Shown here one piece after another: positions 26,570 to 34,945 of a stretch of DNA of 64,000 bases. The stretch spans positions 1,360,247 through 1,424,246 of the forward strand of contig CP070748.1 in assembly GCA_020348345.1 (NCBI GenBank), in the 5' to 3' direction. The DNA comes from Methanobacteriota archaeon. GTDB lineage: Archaea; Thermoplasmatota; Thermoplasmata; UBA10834. Position 1 is the first letter of the stretch. The number at the start of each line of letters is the position of its first letter. Under the pieces are notes generated by a model. That model was not told where the DNA came from. It was given only the letters and a program-made list of their open reading frames with translations, and made no database searches. The translations under genes and the position numbers were made by a program.

Positions 26570-28224
26570 AGGTTCTAGCAGCTGCGGTCGGCAACTGCGT
26601 CCATGTCGCTGGCGTGCAGGCGTTCCTCGACGTCGCAAGGTCAGCAGGCTACGAAACGATCTTCCTCGGGCCAGCACTTCCGATCAACAAGCTCGCGGGT
26701 GCGATCAGGGAGTACGAGCCTGATGTTGTCGCGCTCAGTTATCGCCTCAGCCCCGACAGCGCACGGACCGTGTTTGGCGACCTGGGAAGTATACTTTCAG
26801 AAGAGCCCGAGCTCGCCCACAGGAGATTTCTTTTCGGCGGCACACCACCAGTCGCAAAACTCGCCAGAAAGACGGGTATCTTCGAGATGGCTTTCGACGG
26901 AAGCGAGCCGTTGGAGGTCGCCATATCAGTATTGAAGGGCGATTCCGTGAGAATGAAAGATCAGGTCGTCGGAGATACGCTTGTGACGCGCATCAAATCC
27001 AGCCATCCCTACCCGCTCATGAGGCATCACTTCGGCCTCCCTGACATGAAAGCGACGGTCGAAGGCGTCAGAAAGATCGCAGCCAGCGGAGCTTTGGATA
27101 TTCTATCCATCGCACCGGACCAAAACGCTCAGGAATCCTTCTTCCGCCCTGATGAGTTGGACGCCGCCCAGGACGGAGCTGGCGGCGCACCCATAAGATC
27201 TGAAAGCGATCTGAGGGAGATATTCGATGCCTCCCGATGCGGCAACAGACCGCTTCTGCGCTGCTACAGCGGTACGAGGGACCTCGTGAAATGGGGTAAT
27301 ATGCTCAACAAGACGGTCAACATCGCTTGGGGGGCAGTTCCTCTGACATGGTACAGCGAGCTCGACGGCCGCTCAAGCAGGCCGCTTCTGGAGGCTGTCA
27401 AGGAGAACCAGAAAGCCATCAAGTGGTACGCCAAGAACGGCATTCCCATAGAGGTCAACGAGTCGCATCAATGGGCGCTTCGAAGGTCAGGAGACACGAT
27501 CGAACTCGCGGCTGCGTACATCGCAGCCTACAACGCCAAGGCGCTCGGCGTGAAGGACTACGTGTGCCAGTTCATGTTTGACACTCCTAGAGGGGTCTCG
27601 GCCACTATGGACCTCGCGAAGATGTTCGCCAAGCTCGACCTCGTGGAGTCGCTCGCTGATGTGAACTTCAATGTCATAAGGATGGTCCGTTCAGGACTGT
27701 CTTCTCTGCCCCCATCCCCTAATCTGGCTAAGGGCCAGCTGGCAGCATCGATCTTCACAGCCATGGCGCTGAGGCCGCACATAGTACATGTGGTGGGCTT
27801 CAGCGAGGCCGATCACGCGGCAACGGCCGACGACATCATAGAAAGCTGCGAGCTGGCGAAGGGCGTCGTGAGAAAGGCTCTGCTGGGAACGCCCCAGTGC
27901 GATGCCGACCCCGATATCTCACACAGGCGGGATGAGCTGACGGCAGAGGCGCGTTTCCTCATAGATGCAATCAAGAGACTCGACCAAACGAATTCTCACG
28001 ATCCACTCATCAGTCCAGACACCATCGTTGCGGCCGTCGCCGAGGGACTGCTCGACGCCGCTGACCTTCGCGGCAGCAACATCGCTAAGGGAAGAATAAC
28101 GACGGCGATAGTAAACGGCGCATGTGTGGCCGTTGATCCGACCACGGGCCGTCCGCTGTCAGAGAAGGAGCGAATCGATGCGTTCGCCATTGGTGAGAGA
28201 GACCTCGACATGGTAGAGATTTGA
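26566..28224 (+). CDS. Cobalamin-binding-domain protein, mutase-like
   Basis: 552 residues. The N-terminal about 130 residues read as a B12-binding Rossmann domain: the D-x-H-x-x-G signature appears as CVHVAG (His13 and Gly16 kept, Asp replaced by Cys11), followed by an S-x-L element (ALSYRLS) and the FLFGGTPP loop. The rest (about 150-552) looks like a TIM-barrel substrate domain, with some resemblance to glutamate mutase or other adenosylcobalamin mutase large chains, but I cannot assign it. It is translationally coupled to the opine-dehydrogenase gene and followed 29 bases later by an asparagine-synthetase-like gene. The context implies rearrangement or modification of an amino acid; the reaction is unknown. 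Confidence 0.65.
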   Translation: MKVLAAAVGNCVHVAGVQAFLDVARSAGYETIFLGPALPINKLAGAIREYEPDVVALSYRLSPDSARTVFGDLGSILSEEPELAHRRFLFGGTPPVAKLARKTGIFEMAFDGSEPLEVAISVLKGDSVRMKDQVVGDTLVTRIKSSHPYPLMRHHFGLPDMKATVEGVRKIAASGALDILSIAPDQNAQESFFRPDELDAAQDGAGGAPIRSESDLREIFDASRCGNRPLLRCYSGTRDLVKWGNMLNKTVNIAWGAVPLTWYSELDGRSSRPLLEAVKENQKAIKWYAKNGIPIEVNESHQWALRRSGDTIELAAAYIAAYNAKALGVKDYVCQFMFDTPRGVSATMDLAKMFAKLDLVESLADVNFNVIRMVRSGLSSLPPSPNLAKGQLAASIFTAMALRPHIVHVVGFSEADHAATADDIIESCELAKGVVRKALLGTPQCDADPDISHRRDELTAEARFLIDAIKRLDQTNSHDPLISPDTIVAAVAEGLLDAADLRGSNIAKGRITTAIVNGACVAVDPTTGRPLSEKERIDAFAIGERDLDMVEI

Positions 28225-28253
28225 CGCGAGGACTGGCTGGAGCGTAGTAGGAT

Positions 28254-29729
28254 ATGCAAGGTGTATCAGGCACATTCGGTGCGGAGGACAAAGAGCTCAT
28301 TATGAGAATGCTAGAAAGACTGCGGCACAGGGGGCCAGACGGAAGTTCGGTTCACGCAGCAAATGATACGGTTCTGGGAGCGGTCTGCAAGACACCGAGC
28401 TCGGGAAGAATCGTCGACGCCATCGCCGAGAAGGACGGCGTGGCCGTAGCTAGTGACTCGTACATCTTCAACAAGCCGGAGCTTGTCCGAGCATTCGCCT
28501 CTGATAGCGACCTGAACATATCCGACCAGGAATTGCTGCTGGCAATGTATTCTGAGCTGGGTGCGAACATGTTCGGATACATTGACGGCGCCTATGCGAC
28601 CGCGATCGTTGACGGCAAGAGCACGATTCTCGCACGGGATGGCTACGGTCTGAAGCCTCTCTACCTCTCCGGAGACGAAATGAGTGGCGTCTTCTCTTCG
28701 GAGATCAAGTCACAGATGGTCGCGAGTGACAGGTTCATTCCATTTCCGCCAGGGACTGTGATGGTGAAGGACCATGGCATGGAGGCTATCCACCCTATAA
28801 ACCTGTCCGCTGAGGGTGGCGGCAGCAAGGGAGGAGGCGTGGAGGAGCTCAGGCAGATGCTGGTCGACAGCACCCGCAAGTCGCTTGATGGTGGTGATGG
28901 TTTCAACATACTGCTCAGCGGTGGCGTGGACAGCACTGCAATCGCGGCCGCGGCGTCCCAGATCACTGACGACCTCGAGACCGTCTGTGTCGGATTTGAG
29001 GGAGGCGCCGATGCGGGCATGGCGCAGAAGGTTGCGGACGATCTGGGAACTGATCATCACGAGAAGTCGTATGACGCGGACGAGATGCTCGATGTACTCG
29101 ACGACGTCATCTATGCGGCCGAGACCTTCGACTTCCCGCTTGTCAGGAGCTGCATACCCAATTACATCGCAACCCACCAGTTCGGAGACAAGAGCAGGAT
29201 TACGCTGTGTGGCGAGGGGGGCGACGAGGTGTTTGCCGGGTATGACTACATGCGCGACATAGAAAGCGATGAAGCGCTGAGGCGCGAGAGAATCAACCTT
29301 CTGAAAGGAGGATACCTCACTGGATTCCAGAGGGTCGATAGGATGACCTCGTCTGCGTCGCTCGACGGTAGAATGCCCATCATGAGCAAAGGTGTGGTGA
29401 ATCTCGGCCTGGGCATGAGCAGACAAGCGGTGCTTGGCAGGAGCATCACCGAGAGCAAGCTCGCACTGAGGAAAGCGTTCTCGTATATGCTTCCGGAGGA
29501 GGTAGTGTGGAGGAAGAAGATGCGTTTCAGCGACGGCGCCGGCTCGTTGAAGGCGTTGGTTGATGTCGCGAACAAGGCGATATCCGACGAGGAGTTCGAA
29601 AGGGAGCGTAGAGCGGTTCCTGGCGACAGGATCAGAACGAAGGAGGAGCTGCTGTACTACAGGTCGTTCATCAAGCATTTCGATTCTGAGAGCGCCGTCA
29701 AAGCAGTGGGTTTCACGCCGAGGCCGTAG
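28254..29729 (+). CDS. Asparagine synthetase B-like amidotransferase without the glutaminase cysteine
   Basis: 491 residues. The C-terminal synthetase domain is complete in its signature parts: SGGVDS at 222-227, CGEGGDEVFAGYDY and a later basic segment. The N-terminal glutaminase domain keeps RHRGPDG and ILARDGYGLKPLY, but the start reads MQGVSGTFG where active enzymes have Met-Cys-Gly. The nucleophile Cys2 is therefore Gln2, and the NGEIYN loop is SDSYIFN. Glutamine hydrolysis should be lost, so it would use free ammonia, ammonia from another protein, or another amine. AMP activation of a carboxylate is still expected. It is the third gene of the unit with the opine-dehydrogenase-like and B12-binding genes. 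Confidence 0.83.
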   Translation: MQGVSGTFGAEDKELIMRMLERLRHRGPDGSSVHAANDTVLGAVCKTPSSGRIVDAIAEKDGVAVASDSYIFNKPELVRAFASDSDLNISDQELLLAMYSELGANMFGYIDGAYATAIVDGKSTILARDGYGLKPLYLSGDEMSGVFSSEIKSQMVASDRFIPFPPGTVMVKDHGMEAIHPINLSAEGGGSKGGGVEELRQMLVDSTRKSLDGGDGFNILLSGGVDSTAIAAAASQITDDLETVCVGFEGGADAGMAQKVADDLGTDHHEKSYDADEMLDVLDDVIYAAETFDFPLVRSCIPNYIATHQFGDKSRITLCGEGGDEVFAGYDYMRDIESDEALRRERINLLKGGYLTGFQRVDRMTSSASLDGRMPIMSKGVVNLGLGMSRQAVLGRSITESKLALRKAFSYMLPEEVVWRKKMRFSDGAGSLKALVDVANKAISDEEFERERRAVPGDRIRTKEELLYYRSFIKHFDSESAVKAVGFTPRP

Positions 29730-29818
29730 ATCGGCCCTATATCGATATATGCATGGGCAGCGCCTGATTCGAGCAAGGAGCCGCTGCTCCTCCTATTTCA
29801 TCCCTGGGACATACCTAC

Positions 29819-30784
29819 ATGAAGGATTCGGCTGATTTCGGCGCGACAGAAGAGGCCGAGCCGTTGAAGATATCCAAGAACATCGCATACGCTCTGATGG
29901 CAATCGCTGCAGTCGCCTGGGCGACATCCGGCACTCTTACCGTGCTGGCGATAGACGAGGGAGCGACCGCCAATATCATCGCACTGTGGTCCGAGATCTT
30001 CAGCGCCGCAATCTTCTTCACAATCATCTGCCTCTTGGATAGGCCCTCGCTTCTGATAAGGCGCGATGACCTCCTGCCGTTCCTCCTCTTCAGCACGATT
30101 ACCGGGGCGCTCTTCTCCGTGGCATGGTACCACTGCATTGACCTGACATCCATCACGACGGCGGTCATACTGCTGTGCTCTTACCCGAGCATCGTGACGG
30201 TCGCGTCGATATTTCTGCTGGGCGAGAAGATGACGGCCGCCAAGGCTGTGGCGTTACCGATCACTTTTATAGGCTGCGTGTTAGTCTCGGAGGCGTACGA
30301 TCTGAGTGCCGTCAAGCTCAATGCGCTGGGCATAGTCCTTGGAGTCTTCACCGCTTTCGGCGCTGCTGCATATTACATATTCGGCAAGAAGTTCCTCAAG
30401 CGCTATACACCAAACACGGTGGCGCTGTACTTCTCGGCGTTGATGTTGCCGACGCTGCTTGTCATCACTGATCCGGGAAAATCACTCCTGCCGTCGCTCT
30501 CACCGACCGCATGGTTCATAGTGCTGCTCATCGCGCTCATACCGTGCACGTTCGGTTTCTTCATCTCAATGGTTGCGCTCAAACGAATCGAGGCGAGCAA
30601 GGCGAGCATCGTCGCCAGCATAGAACCAGCCGCCGCGGTCGCTCTGGCTGTCGTCATCGTCTCCGAGGCGATCGCGGGCCTTCAGCTGGTTGGTGTGGCG
30701 CTGGTCATAGGCGGCGTGATGATACTCAGGGTGGTCAGACGCGAGGATAGGGATGCGCCCGTCGAAGCGCCAGTCAAACGATAG
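29819..30784 (+). CDS. EamA-family (DMT superfamily) transporter
   Basis: 321 residues with ten hydrophobic helices in two EamA repeats; the second repeat begins near NALGIVLGVFTAFGAAAYY and ends with the family-typical ALKRIEASKASIVASIEPAAAV. Both termini are probably cytoplasmic. EamA proteins mostly export amino acids or related metabolites. It sits 89 bases after the asparagine-synthetase-like gene on the same strand, so it could export the product of the preceding three genes, but this is inference. Confidence 0.85.
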   Translation: MKDSADFGATEEAEPLKISKNIAYALMAIAAVAWATSGTLTVLAIDEGATANIIALWSEIFSAAIFFTIICLLDRPSLLIRRDDLLPFLLFSTITGALFSVAWYHCIDLTSITTAVILLCSYPSIVTVASIFLLGEKMTAAKAVALPITFIGCVLVSEAYDLSAVKLNALGIVLGVFTAFGAAAYYIFGKKFLKRYTPNTVALYFSALMLPTLLVITDPGKSLLPSLSPTAWFIVLLIALIPCTFGFFISMVALKRIEASKASIVASIEPAAAVALAVVIVSEAIAGLQLVGVALVIGGVMILRVVRREDRDAPVEAPVKR

Positions 30785-30856
30785 CCCTATCCGCGCGGCC
30801 GGAACTGCCATGAAAAACGGCAAATACGCACGGATGCATCATGGAATGAGCCCCCC

Positions 30857-31609
30857 ATGATAGTAACGCGCGTTCCCAGCGGCGTCCCGGGCCTGGATGC
30901 GGTCCTCCAAGGGGGCATCCCCACGAACTCCTCGCTCGCCCTCAGAACCGAGTCGTCGAATTTCGCGGAGGCTTTTCAGCAGCAGTTCATCGCCGAGGGA
31001 TTGAAGCTCGGATTCCCCGCACTGTACTGCTGCCTGACGCGTTCTGCGGCGAGCGTGATCAACAACATGAAGCACCAGGGATTCGACATTGCGGAGCACG
31101 TGGCCAACGACAATTTGGTATTCCTGGACTGCTACTCGGCTCACAAGCGCACGTCGACTATCGGCGTTGACAAGGAAATCCAGGACAGGATAGTAAGCGT
31201 GGCGGACATCGACGACGAGAAAATCCTTCAGGACGGGCTAGCAACCGCAGTCGAGCGCGTCTCCGATATCAAAGGGCTCAGAGCCGTGTGTGAGAACGTC
31301 GCAGGTACGCTCACGAGCCGGAGCCCTGTTGAGATGATGAGATGGGGGAGGAGGGCGTTCGGCGACCTAAGGGCGTTCCAGACAGTCGTTCTGCACACCT
31401 TTCCGATAGGCATGAGGATGCAACTGTTCAACGTCATGGCGCCTGACTTCGACGGCGTCTTCGAGCTGAGGATCGAGCGTGGCACCGATCGCGTGAGGCA
31501 TTTCCTCGGCATCCAGAAGATGAGGATGACGATCGTGCCGCCGAAGATGCACGAACTCGATATGGCCAATGGGATTGTTACCTTGAAGACAATCCAGAAG
31601 ATAACGTGA
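30857..31609 (+). CDS. KaiC/RadA-like protein without a P-loop
   Basis: 250 residues whose start, RVPSGVPGLDAVLQGGIP, is the typical opening of KaiC/RadA-like ATPases. Later parts also follow the fold, such as FPALYCCLTRSAASVI and LVFLDCYS. At the Walker A position the sequence is LALRTESSNFAEAF, with no GxxGxGKT, so nucleotide hydrolysis is not expected. Archaea have many such degenerate RecA-fold proteins, thought to be regulatory partners. There is no clear operon partner. Confidence 0.72.
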   Translation: MIVTRVPSGVPGLDAVLQGGIPTNSSLALRTESSNFAEAFQQQFIAEGLKLGFPALYCCLTRSAASVINNMKHQGFDIAEHVANDNLVFLDCYSAHKRTSTIGVDKEIQDRIVSVADIDDEKILQDGLATAVERVSDIKGLRAVCENVAGTLTSRSPVEMMRWGRRAFGDLRAFQTVVLHTFPIGMRMQLFNVMAPDFDGVFELRIERGTDRVRHFLGIQKMRMTIVPPKMHELDMANGIVTLKTIQKIT

Positions 31610-31621
31610 TAGGCTGGAGAC

Positions 31622-31987
31622 TCACCCGAGATCGTTGAGCCAGCGGGTCACCAGTTCCTCGTATTCCTCGATCGGGCCAGGTATGAGATCGCATGAAACG
31701 AACTGCTTGACCGGCACCGAGTAGTTGAGCTGGGTGCCGTTTCTGAACACCTTGAAGGTTATCTCCTCATCCGTCTTCTTACAGCGTATCCTAAGGAGCG
31801 CGCCGTCCTTGAGCTCGTACTCCAGCTCGAAGTGGCCATCGACTGTGGTGACCCGCTGCGAATCGAGCAGAAACTTCGCGGAGACGAACCTCGCGCCGTG
31901 TGACCTCACGAGAACCTGATTTATCGTCACTACGAGCACGGTATCGCGGTCGACCGGGAGCCCCGCCTCCGGACATCCAATATCCAT
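31622..31987 (-). CDS. Hypothetical protein, 121 residues
   Basis: I do not recognise this family. The product is soluble and looks beta-rich, with alternating strands (TVLVVTINQVLVRS, FELEYELKDGALLRIRCKK) and a helical C-terminus (GPIEEYEELVTRWLNDLG). Codon use and the absence of a competing frame support coding. ATG 31987 is used; an in-frame TTG precedes it directly. It converges with the KaiC-like gene, with 12 bases between. Confidence 0.55.
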   Translation of the reverse strand: MDIGCPEAGLPVDRDTVLVVTINQVLVRSHGARFVSAKFLLDSQRVTTVDGHFELEYELKDGALLRIRCKKTDEEITFKVFRNGTQLNYSVPVKQFVSCDLIPGPIEEYEELVTRWLNDLG

Positions 31988-32077
31988 CAACCCACCCTGC
32001 AGGAGGCTGAAACTATGTTGTTAGACCTCTTTAATGCTTTCTGGCGCATTCTCGCGTGATGAGGCTGTCAGTAACCG

Positions 32078-32602
32078 TCAGAACCACTCCCACCCGAATG
32101 CAGTGAACAGCGCATAAATCAGAAATGCGCGGGTAACCCCTGCGAGTATATTGACCAGGACGAAGTACCTGAGAGTCATCAGCTGCCCCTCCTGGTTCAG
32201 TATCGAGAAAATGTACAACGGGATGGTATCGACCATCCCGGGCACGGACATGATAGCATACATAGCGACATAGCCGTACTTACGCACGAGCTTCTCGCTC
32301 CTGACGAGCAGCCAATTGTACCATCTCCACTTCTTCGCATACTGCCCAACCGTCTCGTCTATCTTCCTCCCTATAAAGAACACGGCGAGCGCACCAGTCC
32401 CCTTTCCCAGGCCCATGACGGCCGCCTTCAAGGCGATGTGTATGCTCGGGTTGACCACGAGCGCTATCTCAACTGGGATCGGCAGTATGACCGCCGCGGC
32501 AACGCAGAATATGAAGAAGATGAGCAGGTAGGTGGCCGGATCAGCCTCGTGTGTCGACAGATATTCCGTGAGTTCGTTGAACATCTCAGGTATGGTCGTC
32601 AT
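32078..32602 (-). CDS. Small integral membrane protein, VTT/DedA-like
   Basis: 174 residues with about four or five helices. The central GLGKGTGALAVFFIGRKIDE segment and the RKYGYVAMYAIMSVPGMVDT stretch resemble the VTT (SNARE-associated/DedA) fold, whose members move lipids or small solutes. It is shorter than typical DedA proteins and the match is partial. It is divergent from the gene at 32772, with an inverted repeat in the space between. Confidence 0.62.
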   Translation of the reverse strand: MTTIPEMFNELTEYLSTHEADPATYLLIFFIFCVAAAVILPIPVEIALVVNPSIHIALKAAVMGLGKGTGALAVFFIGRKIDETVGQYAKKWRWYNWLLVRSEKLVRKYGYVAMYAIMSVPGMVDTIPLYIFSILNQEGQLMTLRYFVLVNILAGVTRAFLIYALFTAFGWEWF

Positions 32603-32655
32603 GACTGCTTCAGCAAACGCTTGCTTTTACTTCTACGTTGCTGTGGAGTCCCGAC

Positions 32656-32683
32656 AATCACACTGCGTTCAAACAGCGTGATT
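32656..32683. repeat. Imperfect inverted repeat between divergent genes
   Basis: AATCACACTG (32656-32665) and CAGCGTGATT (32674-32683) are 10-base arms with one mismatch and an eight-base spacer. The position between two divergent genes fits an operator for either. Confidence 0.45.
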
Positions 32684-32771
32684 AGAGGGGTAGCCAGAAA
32701 AATAAAAGACGGGATGAATAAATGCCAAATGCTTATATGCACGTAACATCATCACCACATTGGGATGTACA

Positions 32772-33377
32772 ATGGCCAAGGCCGAAAGCAAGGATGCTGA
32801 CTGGTTCGCTGCGCTTGACGAGGAACTCGAGAAGAAGACTCTTGAGATCAGCGATAACATCGTCGAGCAGAACAATCAAAGAGTCGTAATCAACAGGAAC
32901 CTCCTAGAGGATTTCTTCAAGATATGGTTCAGGTTCAACAAGATCAACGTGCACCTCAGCCTTGCCCCCGAGAGTTCCACGTTCGCGCAGTTCGTTGTGT
33001 ACCCTGAGCAGTGGAGCTTCAAGACCGATTTCGATTTCCTGGGCGTGGACAACGTCTCGCTGACCGACAGGACCCAGGGGAGGGTCGGTGACTCCGTCAA
33101 GTCGTGGTACTACAGCGTCGACAGCAAGATTCATTTCAGGATGGTGTTCGAGTTCTGCGAGGGGGAGCACTACTACAAGTACGCCGGATGGAAGAGGATA
33201 TTCAGCCAGTACGTGCTGCTTGACGTGCCGGTCACGAAGTTCGACATAAAGAAGTACCACGAGATGCTCGCGGACACCGTCAAGACCTGGTACGAGTCGC
33301 ACATACGTCGCGACAGGGACATAATACTCAAGCACCTGAGGGAGAAGTACGATAAGGGGGACACGTTCACCCAGTAA
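32772..33377 (+). CDS. Hypothetical protein, 201 residues
   Basis: I do not recognise a family. The soluble product starts with a helical, charged segment. An aromatic-rich, mixed alpha/beta region follows (FFKIWFRFNKINVHLSL, SWYYSVDSKIHFRMVFEF), and the end is a helical basic stretch (HIRRDRDIILKHLREKYDKG). A TATA box TTATATGC at 32733-32740 predicts a transcript start near 32762, so ATG 32772 is preferred to TTG 32760, with a very short leader. A dedicated promoter and clean coding statistics make it a real gene. Confidence 0.65.
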   Translation: MAKAESKDADWFAALDEELEKKTLEISDNIVEQNNQRVVINRNLLEDFFKIWFRFNKINVHLSLAPESSTFAQFVVYPEQWSFKTDFDFLGVDNVSLTDRTQGRVGDSVKSWYYSVDSKIHFRMVFEFCEGEHYYKYAGWKRIFSQYVLLDVPVTKFDIKKYHEMLADTVKTWYESHIRRDRDIILKHLREKYDKGDTFTQ

Positions 33378-33422
33378 GTTCTCCTGGATTACCTTCCGAT
33401 GACATCGCGTATGAGCGTCTGC

Positions 33423-34058
33423 TCATTTGCGTGCATTCTTGATGAGCGTCCTTGAGAGGACGCCACCGACGACTGTGACATCCTCCGTGGACAGTATCCG
33501 GGCGGCACTGGCGTCGAAGAGGATATTGGCCGATGCGGAAACCTCGATGTCCCCCAGCCAGAGTACGACCGATACAGGCAGCTTCTCGAAGAACGCGAAC
33601 CTGAATCCAACGGATCCGACGCTCAACGGCTCTCCGCCCATGGCCGTCGCGACGCGACGAAGGAGCTCTGGCTTATAACCGAACTCTCTCACCAGGGGAG
33701 TGATAGCCCTAGCCTTGAAGGCTGGGTAGTACATCGCGCCACCCTCGAACTCCCTGAACGATATCAATCGCTCCGTAAGCTGGGATCTCCCAACACCAGC
33801 GAGGTAGTGCAGCACCAGCACCTGCAGATACCGCGAGACGTCTGCACCGTCGGGACGGTCGTACTTCACGGTCTTCGCCCTGACATCGGCCACGATGGGA
33901 TCGCCGAGGAGGCTGAGACGCACGACACCGTCGGCGCCATCTCCACCTGTTGATAGGTCCTTAGCGAGTGTTGCGAAATCGAGGGCGGACACTGTCCCCC
34001 AGGCGCGCTCGAGTGCGTCCTGGTGAGAATCTCTATCGCTCCGCGGCTTGACGATCAT
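33423..34058 (-). CDS. DUF3786-domain protein coupled to AcsE
   Basis: 211 residues matching DUF3786: LARDLS-like opening (LAKDLST), VRLSLLGDPIVADV, VLVLHYLAGVG, FREFEGGAMYYPAFKARA and VVLWLGDIEVSASANILFDASA. Its start overlaps the acsE stop by four bases (ATGA). The family is of unknown function but is known to me from CODH/ACS and other corrinoid gene neighbourhoods in anaerobes. Coupling to acsE suggests a role in methyl transfer or maturation of the methyltransferase or corrinoid protein. Confidence 0.8.
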   Translation of the reverse strand: MIVKPRSDRDSHQDALERAWGTVSALDFATLAKDLSTGGDGADGVVRLSLLGDPIVADVRAKTVKYDRPDGADVSRYLQVLVLHYLAGVGRSQLTERLISFREFEGGAMYYPAFKARAITPLVREFGYKPELLRRVATAMGGEPLSVGSVGFRFAFFEKLPVSVVLWLGDIEVSASANILFDASAARILSTEDVTVVGGVLSRTLIKNARK

Positions 34059-34831
34059 GCTCTCAGGAATGAGGGTGCGTATAGCTTCCTGTTCATGAGC
34101 ACTTCGGCAGCCTTAACCGCGTTCATAAGATCGACGTCGTTGGGATCGACTATAGCGGCATCCAGACCCCGCCCCAGCAGCATCGCGAGATAGGTTCTGT
34201 TCAGCAGCGGGCGCTCCTCTGCGCCGCTGGAGACGTTGCTGAGGCCGACGATGGTCTTCGGAGCGGGTGTGTTCAGCATACGAAACGCCGTTATGGCATC
34301 GCATACGCCCAGAAGTTGGTTCTGAGCGGCTGCGATCGGAAGCACAACCGGGTCGAGGTATACCTTCTCTGGTGATATGCCCTGATCCATAGCGGTCGCG
34401 AGCAACAGCATAGCCAGCTCTGTCCTCCCGTCAGTGGAATTCGGTATTCCCTTCTCGTCGATTGTTAGGCACACTATCTCCGCGTTGTGCTCAGCAGCTA
34501 GCGGGAAGAACTTCTCCATCCTCTTCGCTTCGGCCGTCGTTGAGTTTATCATCGGTTCCTTGTTGCAGGCCGCTAGGCCTGCGTTCTGCACCTTCAGACC
34601 GGGCGAGTCTATGCACAGCCTGGCATCGACGGCATCCTGGACCGTCTTCACGAGCCATGTGGCGGCCTCCGGAGCGTCGTCCCTCCCGGGTCCGGTGTTG
34701 ATGTCCAGCAAATGCGCGCCCCCCGACACCTGTTCGAGCGCGAGATCCTGGATGTACTTCGAGTCGCGAGCGTCTATCGCCTTTGCCACCTGAGGAAACT
34801 GACCGTTAATCCTCTCTCCTACTACGATCAA
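34055..34831 (-). CDS. acsE: Methyltetrahydrofolate:corrinoid/iron-sulfur protein methyltransferase
   Basis: 258 residues, close to the 262 of Moorella AcsE, and aligning along the whole length: VVGERINGQF, DINTGPG, CIDSP, MINSTTAE, YLDPVVLP and GLSNVSSG. These hold the pterin-binding Asp and Asn residues of the TIM barrel (near Asp75, Asn96, Asp160 and Asn199 of the bacterial enzyme). It moves the methyl group of methyl-tetrahydrofolate onto the cobalt of AcsC. This is the bacterial enzyme; methanogens use tetrahydromethanopterin and a membrane Mtr or Cdh system. The start is TTG. It is divergent from the RACo-type gene, with 114 bases between. Confidence 0.92.
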   Translation of the reverse strand: MIVVGERINGQFPQVAKAIDARDSKYIQDLALEQVSGGAHLLDINTGPGRDDAPEAATWLVKTVQDAVDARLCIDSPGLKVQNAGLAACNKEPMINSTTAEAKRMEKFFPLAAEHNAEIVCLTIDEKGIPNSTDGRTELAMLLLATAMDQGISPEKVYLDPVVLPIAAAQNQLLGVCDAITAFRMLNTPAPKTIVGLSNVSSGAEERPLLNRTYLAMLLGRGLDAAIVDPNDVDLMNAVKAAEVLMNRKLYAPSFLRA

Positions 34832-34905
34832 TAGCTAACCCCTGCAGACAAACCTGCACTGCGGTACTTGCATAGTCAGATATCAATCATTCGGCCATAG
34901 AACAA

Positions 34906-34913
34906 TTTATACT
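34906..34913 (+). promoter_or_regulatory. TATA box of the RACo-type gene
   Basis: TTTATACT preceded by a purine-rich AACAA. The predicted transcript start, near 34935, leaves a leader of about 11 bases to ATG 34946. The same 114-base space must also carry the acsE promoter, so the two units are probably controlled together. Confidence 0.6.
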
Positions 34914-34945
34914 CATGCGTGCAGTTCGTACCTGGCTGGTCTTGG

